Source: an uncultured Lachnospiraceae bacterium
Lineage (GTDB): Bacteria > Bacillota > Clostridia > Lachnospirales > Lachnospiraceae
Assembly (NCBI GenBank): GCA_947367855.1
Contig: CANBFE010000042.1
Span: 1-23,390 of the forward strand
Direction: 5' to 3'
Length of the DNA: 23,390 bases
Position 1 is the stretch's first letter. The number at the start of each line of letters is the position of its first letter. Of this stretch, positions 14,914-22,211 are shown piece by piece. Below the pieces are notes generated by a model. The model saw only the letters and a program-made list of their open reading frames with translations, was not told the DNA's origin and did no database searches. Both the position numbers and the translations under genes were made by a program.

Positions 14914-14944
14914 TTTGAAACATATATATGTCCGTGCTTTCAAA
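14914..14944. promoter_or_regulatory. Nested inverted repeat between divergent bofA and yaaL-like genes
   Basis: TTTGAAA (14914-14920) and TTTCAAA (14938-14944) are inverted arms; immediately inside the left arm lies a perfect 10-bp palindrome CATATATATG (14921-14930). The element sits in the 183-bp divergent spacer, about 50 bp from the bofA start. It could be an operator or a hairpin; no binding protein is known. No convincing vegetative promoter is visible for either gene here. Confidence 0.3.
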
Positions 14945-15045
14945 AAATACCAATTATCTAAATTTTCCAGAATTGGAATATTTTTCTATCCGGGTGTCTA
15001 TACTTGTAACGGAAGCAGTACCACCGTTCGGAAAGGAGCCTTTGT

Positions 15046-15342
15046 ATGAAAATGTATTTCAGCCACAAAATCGGAACTGACAGCATGACCGGGGAAGACT
15101 ATGCTCCCCTGACTCTGAGGGATTCCATAGAAAAAACCCGGCAGGCCCTTAATGATGCCTACGCGGGTTTTGACAACGCTGTGGAAATCGATATGATCGA
15201 CAGCTATATTTACGAGATTTACTCACTCCAAAAAAGATACAAGCATCTGACGGACCTTGCCGCCGCGGAGAGCTCCCCTGACGGAGATTCCCTACGCAAG
15301 TATGCCCCTGTTCAGCCCCTGGTCAGTCAGGTTCTCGGTTAG
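15046..15342 (+). CDS. yaaL: YaaL/DUF2508-like small protein
   Basis: This is a 98-residue soluble helical protein and the only plus-strand gene in the window. The core RDSIEKTRQALNDAYAGFDN, then DMIDSYIYEIYSLQKRYKHL, matches the small DUF2508 family (YaaL in Bacillus), whose function is unknown. The ATG at 15046 follows AAAGGAG at 7 nt. In Bacillus yaaL and bofA are adjacent and co-directional; here the same pair is adjacent but divergent, which strengthens both calls. The last 51 nt overlap the 3' end of fliS on the other strand, encoding a tail (about residues 77-98) beyond the conserved core. No terminator is visible after it. Confidence 0.8.
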   Translation: MKMYFSHKIGTDSMTGEDYAPLTLRDSIEKTRQALNDAYAGFDNAVEIDMIDSYIYEIYSLQKRYKHLTDLAAAESSPDGDSLRKYAPVQPLVSQVLG

Positions 15343-15777
15343 GGTATTCCTTCCGTATGTCAGACCGGCATAAACCGTCTGGGAATTATTCATCACCGGT
15401 CCCGCACTGTTCTGGTCCGCAATCTTACGGTAAGCATCATGCAGCGGTTCTATCACACGCCTTATCTCGTCAAGTACCGCGGCATCCCGGCACTGCCCGG
15501 CCCTGGCCAGCCGCCTGATGCAGAACATATAGAGACGATACAGTGTGGGCGCCGGTTCATATTTGCAGTCCAGGGAATTCAGCAGTTCATTCAGACAGCC
15601 CCGGGCATTCCGGACAGCTTCCCGAAAATGCCCTGTCTCTCCCCTTTCCTCCAGTCGAAGCTCCTCCCCTGCATCTTCCAGATAGCAAAGAAGCATCTCA
15701 TACAAAATGACTACCAGTTCCGTGGGATTGGCCTGGGTAATCCTGAGCGTAAACTGCTGTTTCTCTTCTTTTTTCAT
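15292..15777 (-). CDS. fliS: Flagellar export chaperone FliS
   Basis: This is a 161-residue cytoplasmic helical-bundle chaperone that binds the C-terminal disordered end of flagellin and keeps it unfolded before export. Family features are ITQANPTELVVILYEMLLCYLEDA near the N-terminus and the conserved LNSLDCKYEPAPTLYRLYMF. A 40-residue tail after the bundle (SQTVYAGLTYGRNTLTENLT) is longer than in Bacillus or enterobacterial FliS, but I recall similar tails in Clostridia. ATG 15777 follows GGGAG at 8 nt; a GTG at 15786 is an alternative. It lies 46 nt after flagellin, forming a flagellin-fliS pair, and its 3' end overlaps the yaaL-like gene. Confidence 0.9.
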   Translation of the reverse strand: MKKEEKQQFTLRITQANPTELVVILYEMLLCYLEDAGEELRLEERGETGHFREAVRNARGCLNELLNSLDCKYEPAPTLYRLYMFCIRRLARAGQCRDAAVLDEIRRVIEPLHDAYRKIADQNSAGPVMNNSQTVYAGLTYGRNTLTENLTDQGLNRGILA

Positions 15778-15823
15778 CCTTGACACTCCCTTTCCTTGGC
15801 TTCAGGGGCATGAAATCCGCCGC

Positions 15824-17020
15824 TTACTGCAGCAGCTGCAGCACCTGGGACGGTCTCTCGTTGGCCTGAGCCAGCATGGACGTGGCAGCCTGGGTCATCA
15901 CCTGGTAGGTGGTGTAGTTTGTCATTTCCTCCGCCATATCCACATCCATGATTCTGGAATATGCCGCCGTCATGTTTTCGGAAGTATTGTCCAGGCCGTT
16001 GATAGTGGACTCAAGCCTGTTCTGGTATGCCCCAAGGCGGCCCCGGATACCGGACACAAACTGCAGAGCGCCCTCGATACGTTCAATGGCTTCCGTAGCT
16101 GTCTTCTCCGTGCTCACATCCAATGTCCACACTCCCTGTCCATTGTCGTCTTTTACGTAAAAATTGTTCAGTCCCATCTCGCTCAGGGAGATTTTGGGAA
16201 TATCTATCTCCATAATCTGGCCTTCATTGGCGCCTACCTGCACCACCATGGCCCCGATCCCTGTTGCATCTACCACCAGGGGATCTGCCTTTGCATTTGT
16301 AACATCTATGGGAAAGGTCCCGTTGGCATCCTCAATTACCTTGGACAGATCCAGAGTCATCTTAAATCCGTTAACCCCCTGAATGGTTACCAGATTATCC
16401 CGTATGGATGCTGTGGCGCCCTTGGGGAAATCTCCGTCCTTCAGTTCCACGCTCTTCACCCGGTATCTGTCACTGTCATCCTTGGGAAGGGGATTTTCCT
16501 CTATAATCAGCTCGTCAATGGTATAAAGCTTTGCCGTTACTTCACTGGAATAGGAGCTTACCTTAACATCCAGATTCCCCTTCACATATCCCTTCAGCGC
16601 AAATTGCCCGTTCAGCAGCTTCTGCCCGTTAAACTCCGTGGTTTCGGTGACACGGGTAATCTCTTCCGTAAGCTGTTTTACCTCATCCTGTATGACACTT
16701 CTGTCATTTTCAGAATAAGTCCCGTTGGCAGATTTCACCGCCAGCTCATTCATGCGCTGCAGCATTTCCGTAATCTCAGCCATAGCCCCGTCCGCAGTCT
16801 CCATGATGGAGACACCGTCCCCTGCGCTCTGGTTTGCCACTTCAAGGCTCTCCAGCTGAACATTCATCCTCTTGGCCATGGCCAGTCCCGCCGGATTGTC
16901 TTTGGCAGAATTGATCTTCAGACCGGAGGACAGCCTCTCCAGAGATTTTGACAGCAGATTGTCATTGTTTGCCAGCTTGTTGTTTGCCAGCATTGCGGAC
17001 ACATTGTAATTGATTCTCAT
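15824..17020 (-). CDS. hag: Flagellin
   Basis: This is a 398-residue filament subunit exported by the flagellar type III apparatus. The N-terminal D0/D1 region (1-140) is MRINYNVSAMLANN..., LSSGLKINSAKDNPAGLAMA and the D1 helix LQRMNELAVKSANGTYS. The C-terminal D1/D0 region (about 290-398) ends ATSMLAQANERPSQVLQLLQ. The middle (about 140-285) is a variable, mostly beta, surface domain of moderate size. ATG 17020 is chosen because the mature family begins MRI; an AGGAG lies 9 nt upstream. It follows the DUF6240-like gene by 41 nt and no separate promoter is visible in the gap, so transcription from the sigma-28-like promoter at 20242-20270 or from within the upstream gene is likely. Confidence 0.96.
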   Translation of the reverse strand: MRINYNVSAMLANNKLANNDNLLSKSLERLSSGLKINSAKDNPAGLAMAKRMNVQLESLEVANQSAGDGVSIMETADGAMAEITEMLQRMNELAVKSANGTYSENDRSVIQDEVKQLTEEITRVTETTEFNGQKLLNGQFALKGYVKGNLDVKVSSYSSEVTAKLYTIDELIIEENPLPKDDSDRYRVKSVELKDGDFPKGATASIRDNLVTIQGVNGFKMTLDLSKVIEDANGTFPIDVTNAKADPLVVDATGIGAMVVQVGANEGQIMEIDIPKISLSEMGLNNFYVKDDNGQGVWTLDVSTEKTATEAIERIEGALQFVSGIRGRLGAYQNRLESTINGLDNTSENMTAAYSRIMDVDMAEEMTNYTTYQVMTQAATSMLAQANERPSQVLQLLQ

Positions 17021-17061
17021 ATTTCCACTCTCCTGTTCCAAACGGATTTCCGTTATATTCT

Positions 17062-20000
17062 TTATGCATTTTCACCCTGTCTGACAATGGAAGTCAAAAA
17101 TACCTTTGCCACACGGTAAAGCTCTGCGCTTTCCGTGGGAGTATGCTTCCCTGACCTGATCAGTTCCGGCATGCGCTTCTCGGAAGCAATGGTAGACAGA
17201 TTTCCAACGGTCCAACTGCCCTCCGCTTCCTTTCTAAAGGTATCGGCTATCTCCTGCAGTTTCATTACCTCTACTTTTCCTTCCCCGAAGAGCATTCCGT
17301 GAACGGTTCCCTGATTCAGGGTCAGCCTGGCCTGCATATGTTCCTCCTCGGAAAGGGTTACGCCGATGGTGACGGTGCCCTTTTCCGGGCTGCTCTTATC
17401 CAGTGTGAGATGTACCCTGGTAAGTCTGTCGCCCACATACATGGGCAGATAGTATTCTTCCCGTTTTGCCAGGGCTGCTGCCACGGTCAGCTGTTTATGG
17501 TTGAGCTGCATCTGCTTCACGTCCATACTGCTGTCCGCCTCCGCAAAGGTAGCCTCCTCCACGGATTCCATGGACTCCTGGGTCATGTCGCCGTAATCCG
17601 ATACAAATTCCTCCATATTGTCCAGTTTCTGCCACAGTCTGGCAGAAGCCGGCCCGGCCTCCTGCTCAGGTTCAGCCGCCTCCGCATCCGGATTGGCCTT
17701 CCTCGCCAGCAATGCCATAATATCCACAGGGGATTTTTTCGCCCCGCCGGGACGATGTCTGTCCCCGAAGGAGAAAATATTCTCTGTACCGTAGGTCAGC
17801 GCCTGTGCTGCCATCAGATTATCCGCACTGGCAGGCAGTTCGCCTCTCTGCAGCACGGTAATGCTTTCCTGGTCCGCTGCATTCACGGCCTGACGCTGTT
17901 CTTCAAGCTGTGTCCTGTTATATTCCCTGGTGGCCTTCTCGTCAGGCGACACCTCTGTCAGCACATCATTTGCAGCCTTTACAATGGCTCCCGCATCCTG
18001 GTCAGCCTGCCTGCTTTCCGCCCGGCTCTCTGCCTCCGCAGGCTCCGGAGTCCCGGCAGCCTTAATATCCGCCACGGTCTTCACAAATGCCCTGGAAATC
18101 TGATCAGAAATGCTCTCCCCGTTACGGGCCGGCTTGGGAATATCCCCCAGCTCATCCGGCACGCGGATATCCACACTTTTTCTCCTGTTATTCTGTAAAG
18201 CCGAGAGAAGGTTGGAAAAATGCAGCTCTGCCTGGGCGTTCACCAGCGCCCCCACAGCCGCGCCCTCGGCTTTTTCGATCTGGCGCACCAGACGGTAAAT
18301 GCCGATGTAGCTTTCACGCTCTTCCGGCGTGATCTCGTTATTCCGCTCCAGACCGTACAGAAAACGGCTGTAGCTCTCGGCCTCTTTCTTGTATTCAGGC
18401 GGCAGCTCCCTGAAATACTGCTCCAGCTCCCCTATACTCTTTTCCAGAGGATTGAAGCCGTCCCTGATCATCTTCAGGGTTGCCGCAGGAGTCAGTTTCT
18501 CCAGAACACCCTGGACCTGTCTGTCCGCTGTCTTTACAGCCTCCACATTGGCTGCGCTCATCTCCATCTGGTTGTAGCCCAGAATTCTGACTGCCCTGCG
18601 GTTTTCCTCCGTAAGCTCCAGTCCCAGATCTTTCAGAAGATGATCCACACTGGCAAAGGCCTTCTCGATGCTGTCGCCCATATCATTTCTGGGCGCGGTC
18701 ATCAGTTTCTCATAGCTTGCCTGTGCCTTTTCATATTGATCCTGCAGAACTCTTCCCTCATTATAAATGGTCTCCAGGGAAGCGCCGCCCTGTCCCTTTG
18801 CAAACATACCCAGTACGTCTGCGGGCAGGCCCGGCAGCTGATCTGCCACATTGCTGACCTTACGGTAATTGTGGTATTTCTCCAACGCCATGGAATCCCT
18901 GGGGAAGTACTGTCCCGCCAGTTCATATTCCGCCTGCTTCAGCGCCTCGATAAGCTCTTCCATGGGAGCGGTGTCAATGGAAAATCCGCTTTTTAGCAGC
19001 TTCACATTCACCTCCGCAGTCATCCGCAGCCGGACTTCCTCCAACTGACGCCTGGCCGTGATATCCCCCACGCTGGCCTCCCATATGGCGCTGCTGTGAT
19101 AATAATCCGAAACGGCGGCCGCCTTCTCATACAGGCTTTCCTCGTTTCCGGCCAAAGATGCATGGATGGGATTCTTTCCCTGGGCCACCGCTGCCGCGGC
19201 TGCTTCCCCGAAACGCTTTTCCGTCAGGGGCAGCTCCAGTTCCTGCAGCTCTTCCAGACGTCTCAGGTTATCCCCGGTAACGGGCAGTCCCCTGTCCAGA
19301 AGCCACGCTGCATTTCTGCGGCTGTCCTCATTTACTTCTCTTCCTGACTGTTGGATGATTCTGTCAATCTGCCCCTGAACCTCCCCGTTCTGCCCCGTTC
19401 CGGCGCTCTGGGTGTAATATCCCTGAACCTCCTCGGCATAGAAACGTGGAACGCTGCTTCCCCTGCCTGCTCCGCTGTTCTGGGCAAGATAGAGACTCCA
19501 TATCTCGGTCTCCAGCTCATTGTCTATGAGATAACTGCGGCTTCCCTCCGCCATGGGCTGCAGCTCCGAGGCCATGGCCCAGGCTCTGGACACGGATGCC
19601 AGGTTCTCCTTTGTAAGGGGAACATCAGCCTCCCGAAAACCATCCAGCACAGCCCTGGCCAGAGTCTGGCTTCCCAGGGCTGCAGTGAGGGTCTTCACAT
19701 CCAGATCATCCGTGAACCCCACAATATCCTGCCCTGCCCGGGCCAGTTCCGCCTTTATTTTATCCAAAATGGTCACTGCCTCCTCCGGGTCCATGCTGCC
19801 GAAGTCAAAGCCTTCCTCCTGCATTCTCGCATAGTCCTCGTCCGAAAGAGTATGTGACATAACTGTCATATAGTCCCGGCTGAGACCCACATCAATCTGA
19901 CCGGCCTCCTGTTGGAGCTCAATCAGGCTTTTTCCCTTTTCCCCGCCTATTCCCGGGAAGTCCGTCCTGCCGCTGCCTCCCATAAACGCCGCAAAAGGAC

Positions 20001-20103
20001 TCTGGGCCGCCGCTGCAATATGCCCTGCCTGAGATGCCTGTACCCTCTCCCTGTGCCGTCTCTCTGCTTCTTTGATTGCCTGTTCTGTAAATGTAATCTT
20101 CAA
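17062..20103 (-). CDS. Large helical repeat protein of the flagellar locus (DUF6240-like)
   Basis: This is a 1013-residue protein without signal peptide or membrane helix, rich in Glu, Ala and Gln. I recall related long proteins as DUF6240 in Lachnospiraceae flagellar regions; function is unknown. A degenerate motif resembling G-hydrophobic-P-hydrophobic-T-x-x-N-h recurs, for example at about 157-169 (ADVPLTKENL), 271-281 (RGLPVTGDNL), 493-502 (LGLELTEENR) and 752-763 (RGELPASADNL). A low-complexity acidic stretch lies at about 805-860. A C-terminal domain (about 885-960) has the look of a FliK hook-length control fold. The start is TTG 20103 with AGGAG 7 nt upstream; the ORF's upstream Met codons would run through the hairpins. 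Flagellin is next, 41 nt on. Confidence 0.65.
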   Translation of the reverse strand: MKITFTEQAIKEAERRHRERVQASQAGHIAAAAQSPFAAFMGGSGRTDFPGIGGEKGKSLIELQQEAGQIDVGLSRDYMTVMSHTLSDEDYARMQEEGFDFGSMDPEEAVTILDKIKAELARAGQDIVGFTDDLDVKTLTAALGSQTLARAVLDGFREADVPLTKENLASVSRAWAMASELQPMAEGSRSYLIDNELETEIWSLYLAQNSGAGRGSSVPRFYAEEVQGYYTQSAGTGQNGEVQGQIDRIIQQSGREVNEDSRRNAAWLLDRGLPVTGDNLRRLEELQELELPLTEKRFGEAAAAAVAQGKNPIHASLAGNEESLYEKAAAVSDYYHSSAIWEASVGDITARRQLEEVRLRMTAEVNVKLLKSGFSIDTAPMEELIEALKQAEYELAGQYFPRDSMALEKYHNYRKVSNVADQLPGLPADVLGMFAKGQGGASLETIYNEGRVLQDQYEKAQASYEKLMTAPRNDMGDSIEKAFASVDHLLKDLGLELTEENRRAVRILGYNQMEMSAANVEAVKTADRQVQGVLEKLTPAATLKMIRDGFNPLEKSIGELEQYFRELPPEYKKEAESYSRFLYGLERNNEITPEERESYIGIYRLVRQIEKAEGAAVGALVNAQAELHFSNLLSALQNNRRKSVDIRVPDELGDIPKPARNGESISDQISRAFVKTVADIKAAGTPEPAEAESRAESRQADQDAGAIVKAANDVLTEVSPDEKATREYNRTQLEEQRQAVNAADQESITVLQRGELPASADNLMAAQALTYGTENIFSFGDRHRPGGAKKSPVDIMALLARKANPDAEAAEPEQEAGPASARLWQKLDNMEEFVSDYGDMTQESMESVEEATFAEADSSMDVKQMQLNHKQLTVAAALAKREEYYLPMYVGDRLTRVHLTLDKSSPEKGTVTIGVTLSEEEHMQARLTLNQGTVHGMLFGEGKVEVMKLQEIADTFRKEAEGSWTVGNLSTIASEKRMPELIRSGKHTPTESAELYRVAKVFLTSIVRQGENA

Positions 20104-20153
20104 GGTTGCTCTCCTATTCCGGTTCTTCGCACGGCCCGCGCGCCGCTTTGGCA

Positions 20154-20198
20154 GCAGACTTCCAGGTGCGAGGAGTCGCACTTTCTGCACTGGCCTGC
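20154..20198 (-). ncRNA. Structured leader hairpin upstream of the DUF6240-like gene
   Basis: On the minus strand three nested helices stack: GCAG/CTGC (20195-20198 with 20154-20157), CCAG/CTGG (20190-20193 with 20162-20165) and GTGCGA/TCGCAC (20176-20181 with 20166-20171) closed by a CTCC loop. The outer helices are separated by unpaired bulges. It lies 50 nt before the TTG start. I do not recognise it as a known riboswitch. Confidence 0.4.
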
Positions 20199-20203
20199 GT
20201 ATT

Positions 20204-20242
20204 AAAAAAGGTGCAAGCACACCTGTTGTACTCACACCTTTT
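20204..20242 (-). terminator. Rho-independent terminator, or attenuator, between glgB and the DUF6240-like gene
   Basis: On the minus strand a 5-bp stem AGGTG/CACCT (20209-20213 with 20220-20224) is followed by a run of six U residues (20204-20209). A larger alternative stem (20206-20213 with 20235-20242, eight pairs) shares the same downstream arm. It may end the glgB transcript. Because a sigma-28-like promoter lies just upstream, it could also work as an attenuator. Confidence 0.6.
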
Positions 20243-20270
20243 ATTTCGGTAACTATGGGAAAAACCTTTA
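20242..20270 (-). promoter_or_regulatory. Sigma-28 (FliA/SigD)-like promoter
   Basis: On the minus strand TAAA (20267-20270) is followed after 17 bp by CCGAAATA (20242-20249). The flagellar sigma-28 consensus is TAAA, 15-16 bp, CCGATAT, so the match is good in both boxes but the spacing is one base long. It lies between glgB and the DUF6240-flagellin-fliS group, which is where such a promoter would be expected. Confidence 0.45.
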
Positions 20271-20283
20271 CCCACAAAAATAT

Positions 20284-22197
20284 TTAAAACACAAACACGG
20301 CTGCCGCGTAGGGAGGCAGATCCAGGGAAATGGAATACTCCCTGTTCTGGCAGGGAACCGCTTCCACGGGAATTTCCTTTGCAATTTCATTGCCCCAGCC
20401 TCCGAACCTCTCCTCGTCGCTGTTCAGAATCAGTCTGTACTTTTTCTTTTTGGACACCGTGGGCACAGGCACTCTGTACTCCTCCCGCCTGATGGGCGTC
20501 ATGTTCAGCACAAACAACAGGCTGTTGGTACCCTTTGCGGATTTTCTGACAAAAGAATAAACGCTGTTTTCCCCGTCGTTGGCATTCATCCACTCAAAGC
20601 CGTCCCAGCTGTCGTCAATTTCATATAACGCGGGATATTTGCGGTACAGCTTCAAAAGTTCCTTCACATAAGCCTGAAGTCCCTGGTTATTCTTCTCAGC
20701 CAGAAGGAACCAGTCAAGCTCACGCTCCTCGCTCCACTCTCTCTCCTGTCCAAAATCCTGTCCCATAAAGAGCAGTTTCTTGCCGCTGTGCCCGAACATA
20801 TAGGCATATCCCACCCGCAGGTTTGCGTACTTATCAATCTGGTACCCCGGCATCTTGTTTACCATGGAGCATTTCAAATGCACCACTTCGTCATGTGACA
20901 GCGGAAGAATGTATTTTTCCGACTGGTTATAGCTCATGGCAAAGGTCAGGGTATTGTGGCTGCCCTTCCTGTACAGAGGGTCCAGTTTCATATATTCGCA
21001 GAAATCATGCATCCATCCCATATTCCATTTAAAGGTAAAGCCAAGGCCTTCCCCTCCGATTTCCCCGGACACATTAGGCCATGCGGTGGATTCCTCCGCC
21101 ACGGTGATAAAGCCGGGATACGTGCCTCTTACCACGGAATTCAGATGCTTGAAAAATTCAATGGCTTCCAGATTTTCATGCCCGCCGTATTTGTTGGGAA
21201 CCCACTGTCCGTCCTGCTTTCCGTAGTCCAGATACAGCATGGAGGCCACGGCATCCACCCGGATTCCGTCTATATGAAACTCTCTGAGCCAGAACAGCAC
21301 ATTTGCAATGAGGAAATTCTTCACCTCAGGTTTGCCGTAATTGAAAATTTTGGTCCCCCAGTCCGGATGGGAACCCAGTCTCGGATCCGGATGCTCAAAG
21401 ATACACTGCCCGTCAAATTCCGCCAGGCCGTGGGCATCCGTGGCAAAATGGGCAGGCACCCAGTCCAGAATAACGCCGACTCCCATACTGTGCATTTTGT
21501 CAACCAGGTACATAAAGTCCCTGGGCGTTCCGTATCTGGAGGTGGGAGCATAGTAGCCTGTGACCTGATATCCCCAGGAACCGTCGTAGGGATGCTCCAG
21601 AACCCCCATCAGCTCGATATGGGTGTATTTCATTTCCTTCAGATATTCCGCCAGTCTGTCCGCAAATTCCCGGTATGTATAAAAGCCTTCCTTCCCGTCA
21701 GGATGCTTCATAAAGGATCCCACATGACACTCATAAATCGCCATGGGCTGTTTGTATACATTTTTCCCGTCCCTGGATTCCATCCACCTGCTGTCTTTCC
21801 AGTTAAATCCGGACAGATCCGTTGTGACAGAAGCCGTTCCCGGCCTGTACTCCGCATAATTGGCAAAGGGGTCCGCCTTATAAAGCTTTCTGCCATCCTC
21901 TGCAGTAATCAGAAACTTGTACATTTCCCCTGTCTTTACCCCGGGAATGAACAGCCCCCAGATGCCCACAGGCCCCAGCTTCTCCATGGGATACTCCTCT
22001 TCGTTCCAGTCGTTGAAGCTGCCTATCACATGCACGGCCCTGGCATTGGGCGCCCAGACGCCAAAGTAGATTCCCTCCACTCCTTTCTCTTCCGACACAT
22101 GGGCCCCGAGCTTTTTGTAAATGTCGTAATGGGTCGCCTGTGAAAAGAGATACTGGTCCGCCTCGGAAATAAATACCTTTTCTTTCTGTCCTGTCAT
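20284..22197 (-). CDS. glgB: 1,4-alpha-glucan (glycogen) branching enzyme
   Basis: This is a 637-residue cytoplasmic GH13 enzyme that cuts alpha-1,4 glucan chains and reattaches them by alpha-1,6 bonds during glycogen synthesis. A CBM48 domain (about 20-130; FGVWAPNARAVHVIGSFNDW) precedes the barrel. Catalytic residues are Asp315 (DGIRVDAVASM), Glu368 (TVAEES) and Asp436 (LSHDEVVH); a beta-domain closes the C-terminus (PPYAAAVFVF). Length is that of GlgB lacking the extra N1 domain. The ATG at 22197, preceded by AAAGGTGG, is preferred over an ATG at 22215 that overlaps the previous stop (ATGA) and lacks an RBS. It is close behind the AAA-like gene. No other glycogen gene lies in the window. 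Confidence 0.95.
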   Translation of the reverse strand: MTGQKEKVFISEADQYLFSQATHYDIYKKLGAHVSEEKGVEGIYFGVWAPNARAVHVIGSFNDWNEEEYPMEKLGPVGIWGLFIPGVKTGEMYKFLITAEDGRKLYKADPFANYAEYRPGTASVTTDLSGFNWKDSRWMESRDGKNVYKQPMAIYECHVGSFMKHPDGKEGFYTYREFADRLAEYLKEMKYTHIELMGVLEHPYDGSWGYQVTGYYAPTSRYGTPRDFMYLVDKMHSMGVGVILDWVPAHFATDAHGLAEFDGQCIFEHPDPRLGSHPDWGTKIFNYGKPEVKNFLIANVLFWLREFHIDGIRVDAVASMLYLDYGKQDGQWVPNKYGGHENLEAIEFFKHLNSVVRGTYPGFITVAEESTAWPNVSGEIGGEGLGFTFKWNMGWMHDFCEYMKLDPLYRKGSHNTLTFAMSYNQSEKYILPLSHDEVVHLKCSMVNKMPGYQIDKYANLRVGYAYMFGHSGKKLLFMGQDFGQEREWSEERELDWFLLAEKNNQGLQAYVKELLKLYRKYPALYEIDDSWDGFEWMNANDGENSVYSFVRKSAKGTNSLLFVLNMTPIRREEYRVPVPTVSKKKKYRLILNSDEERFGGWGNEIAKEIPVEAVPCQNREYSISLDLPPYAAAVFVF

Positions 22198-22211
22198 TTC
22201 TTTCCCACCTT

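Noticed and set aside
15707..16951. A 414-codon plus-strand ORF
   Set aside because: Antisense shadow of flagellin caused by its codon composition; no ribosome site or recognisable domain.
17020..17062. TAAA-15-CCG string upstream of flagellin as a sigma-28 promoter
   Set aside because: It would start the RNA inside the Shine-Dalgarno sequence, and the second box is CCGTTTG rather than CCGATAT.
20956..22143. A 395-codon plus-strand ORF
   Set aside because: Antisense shadow of glgB, with a composition unlike the real proteins of the window.
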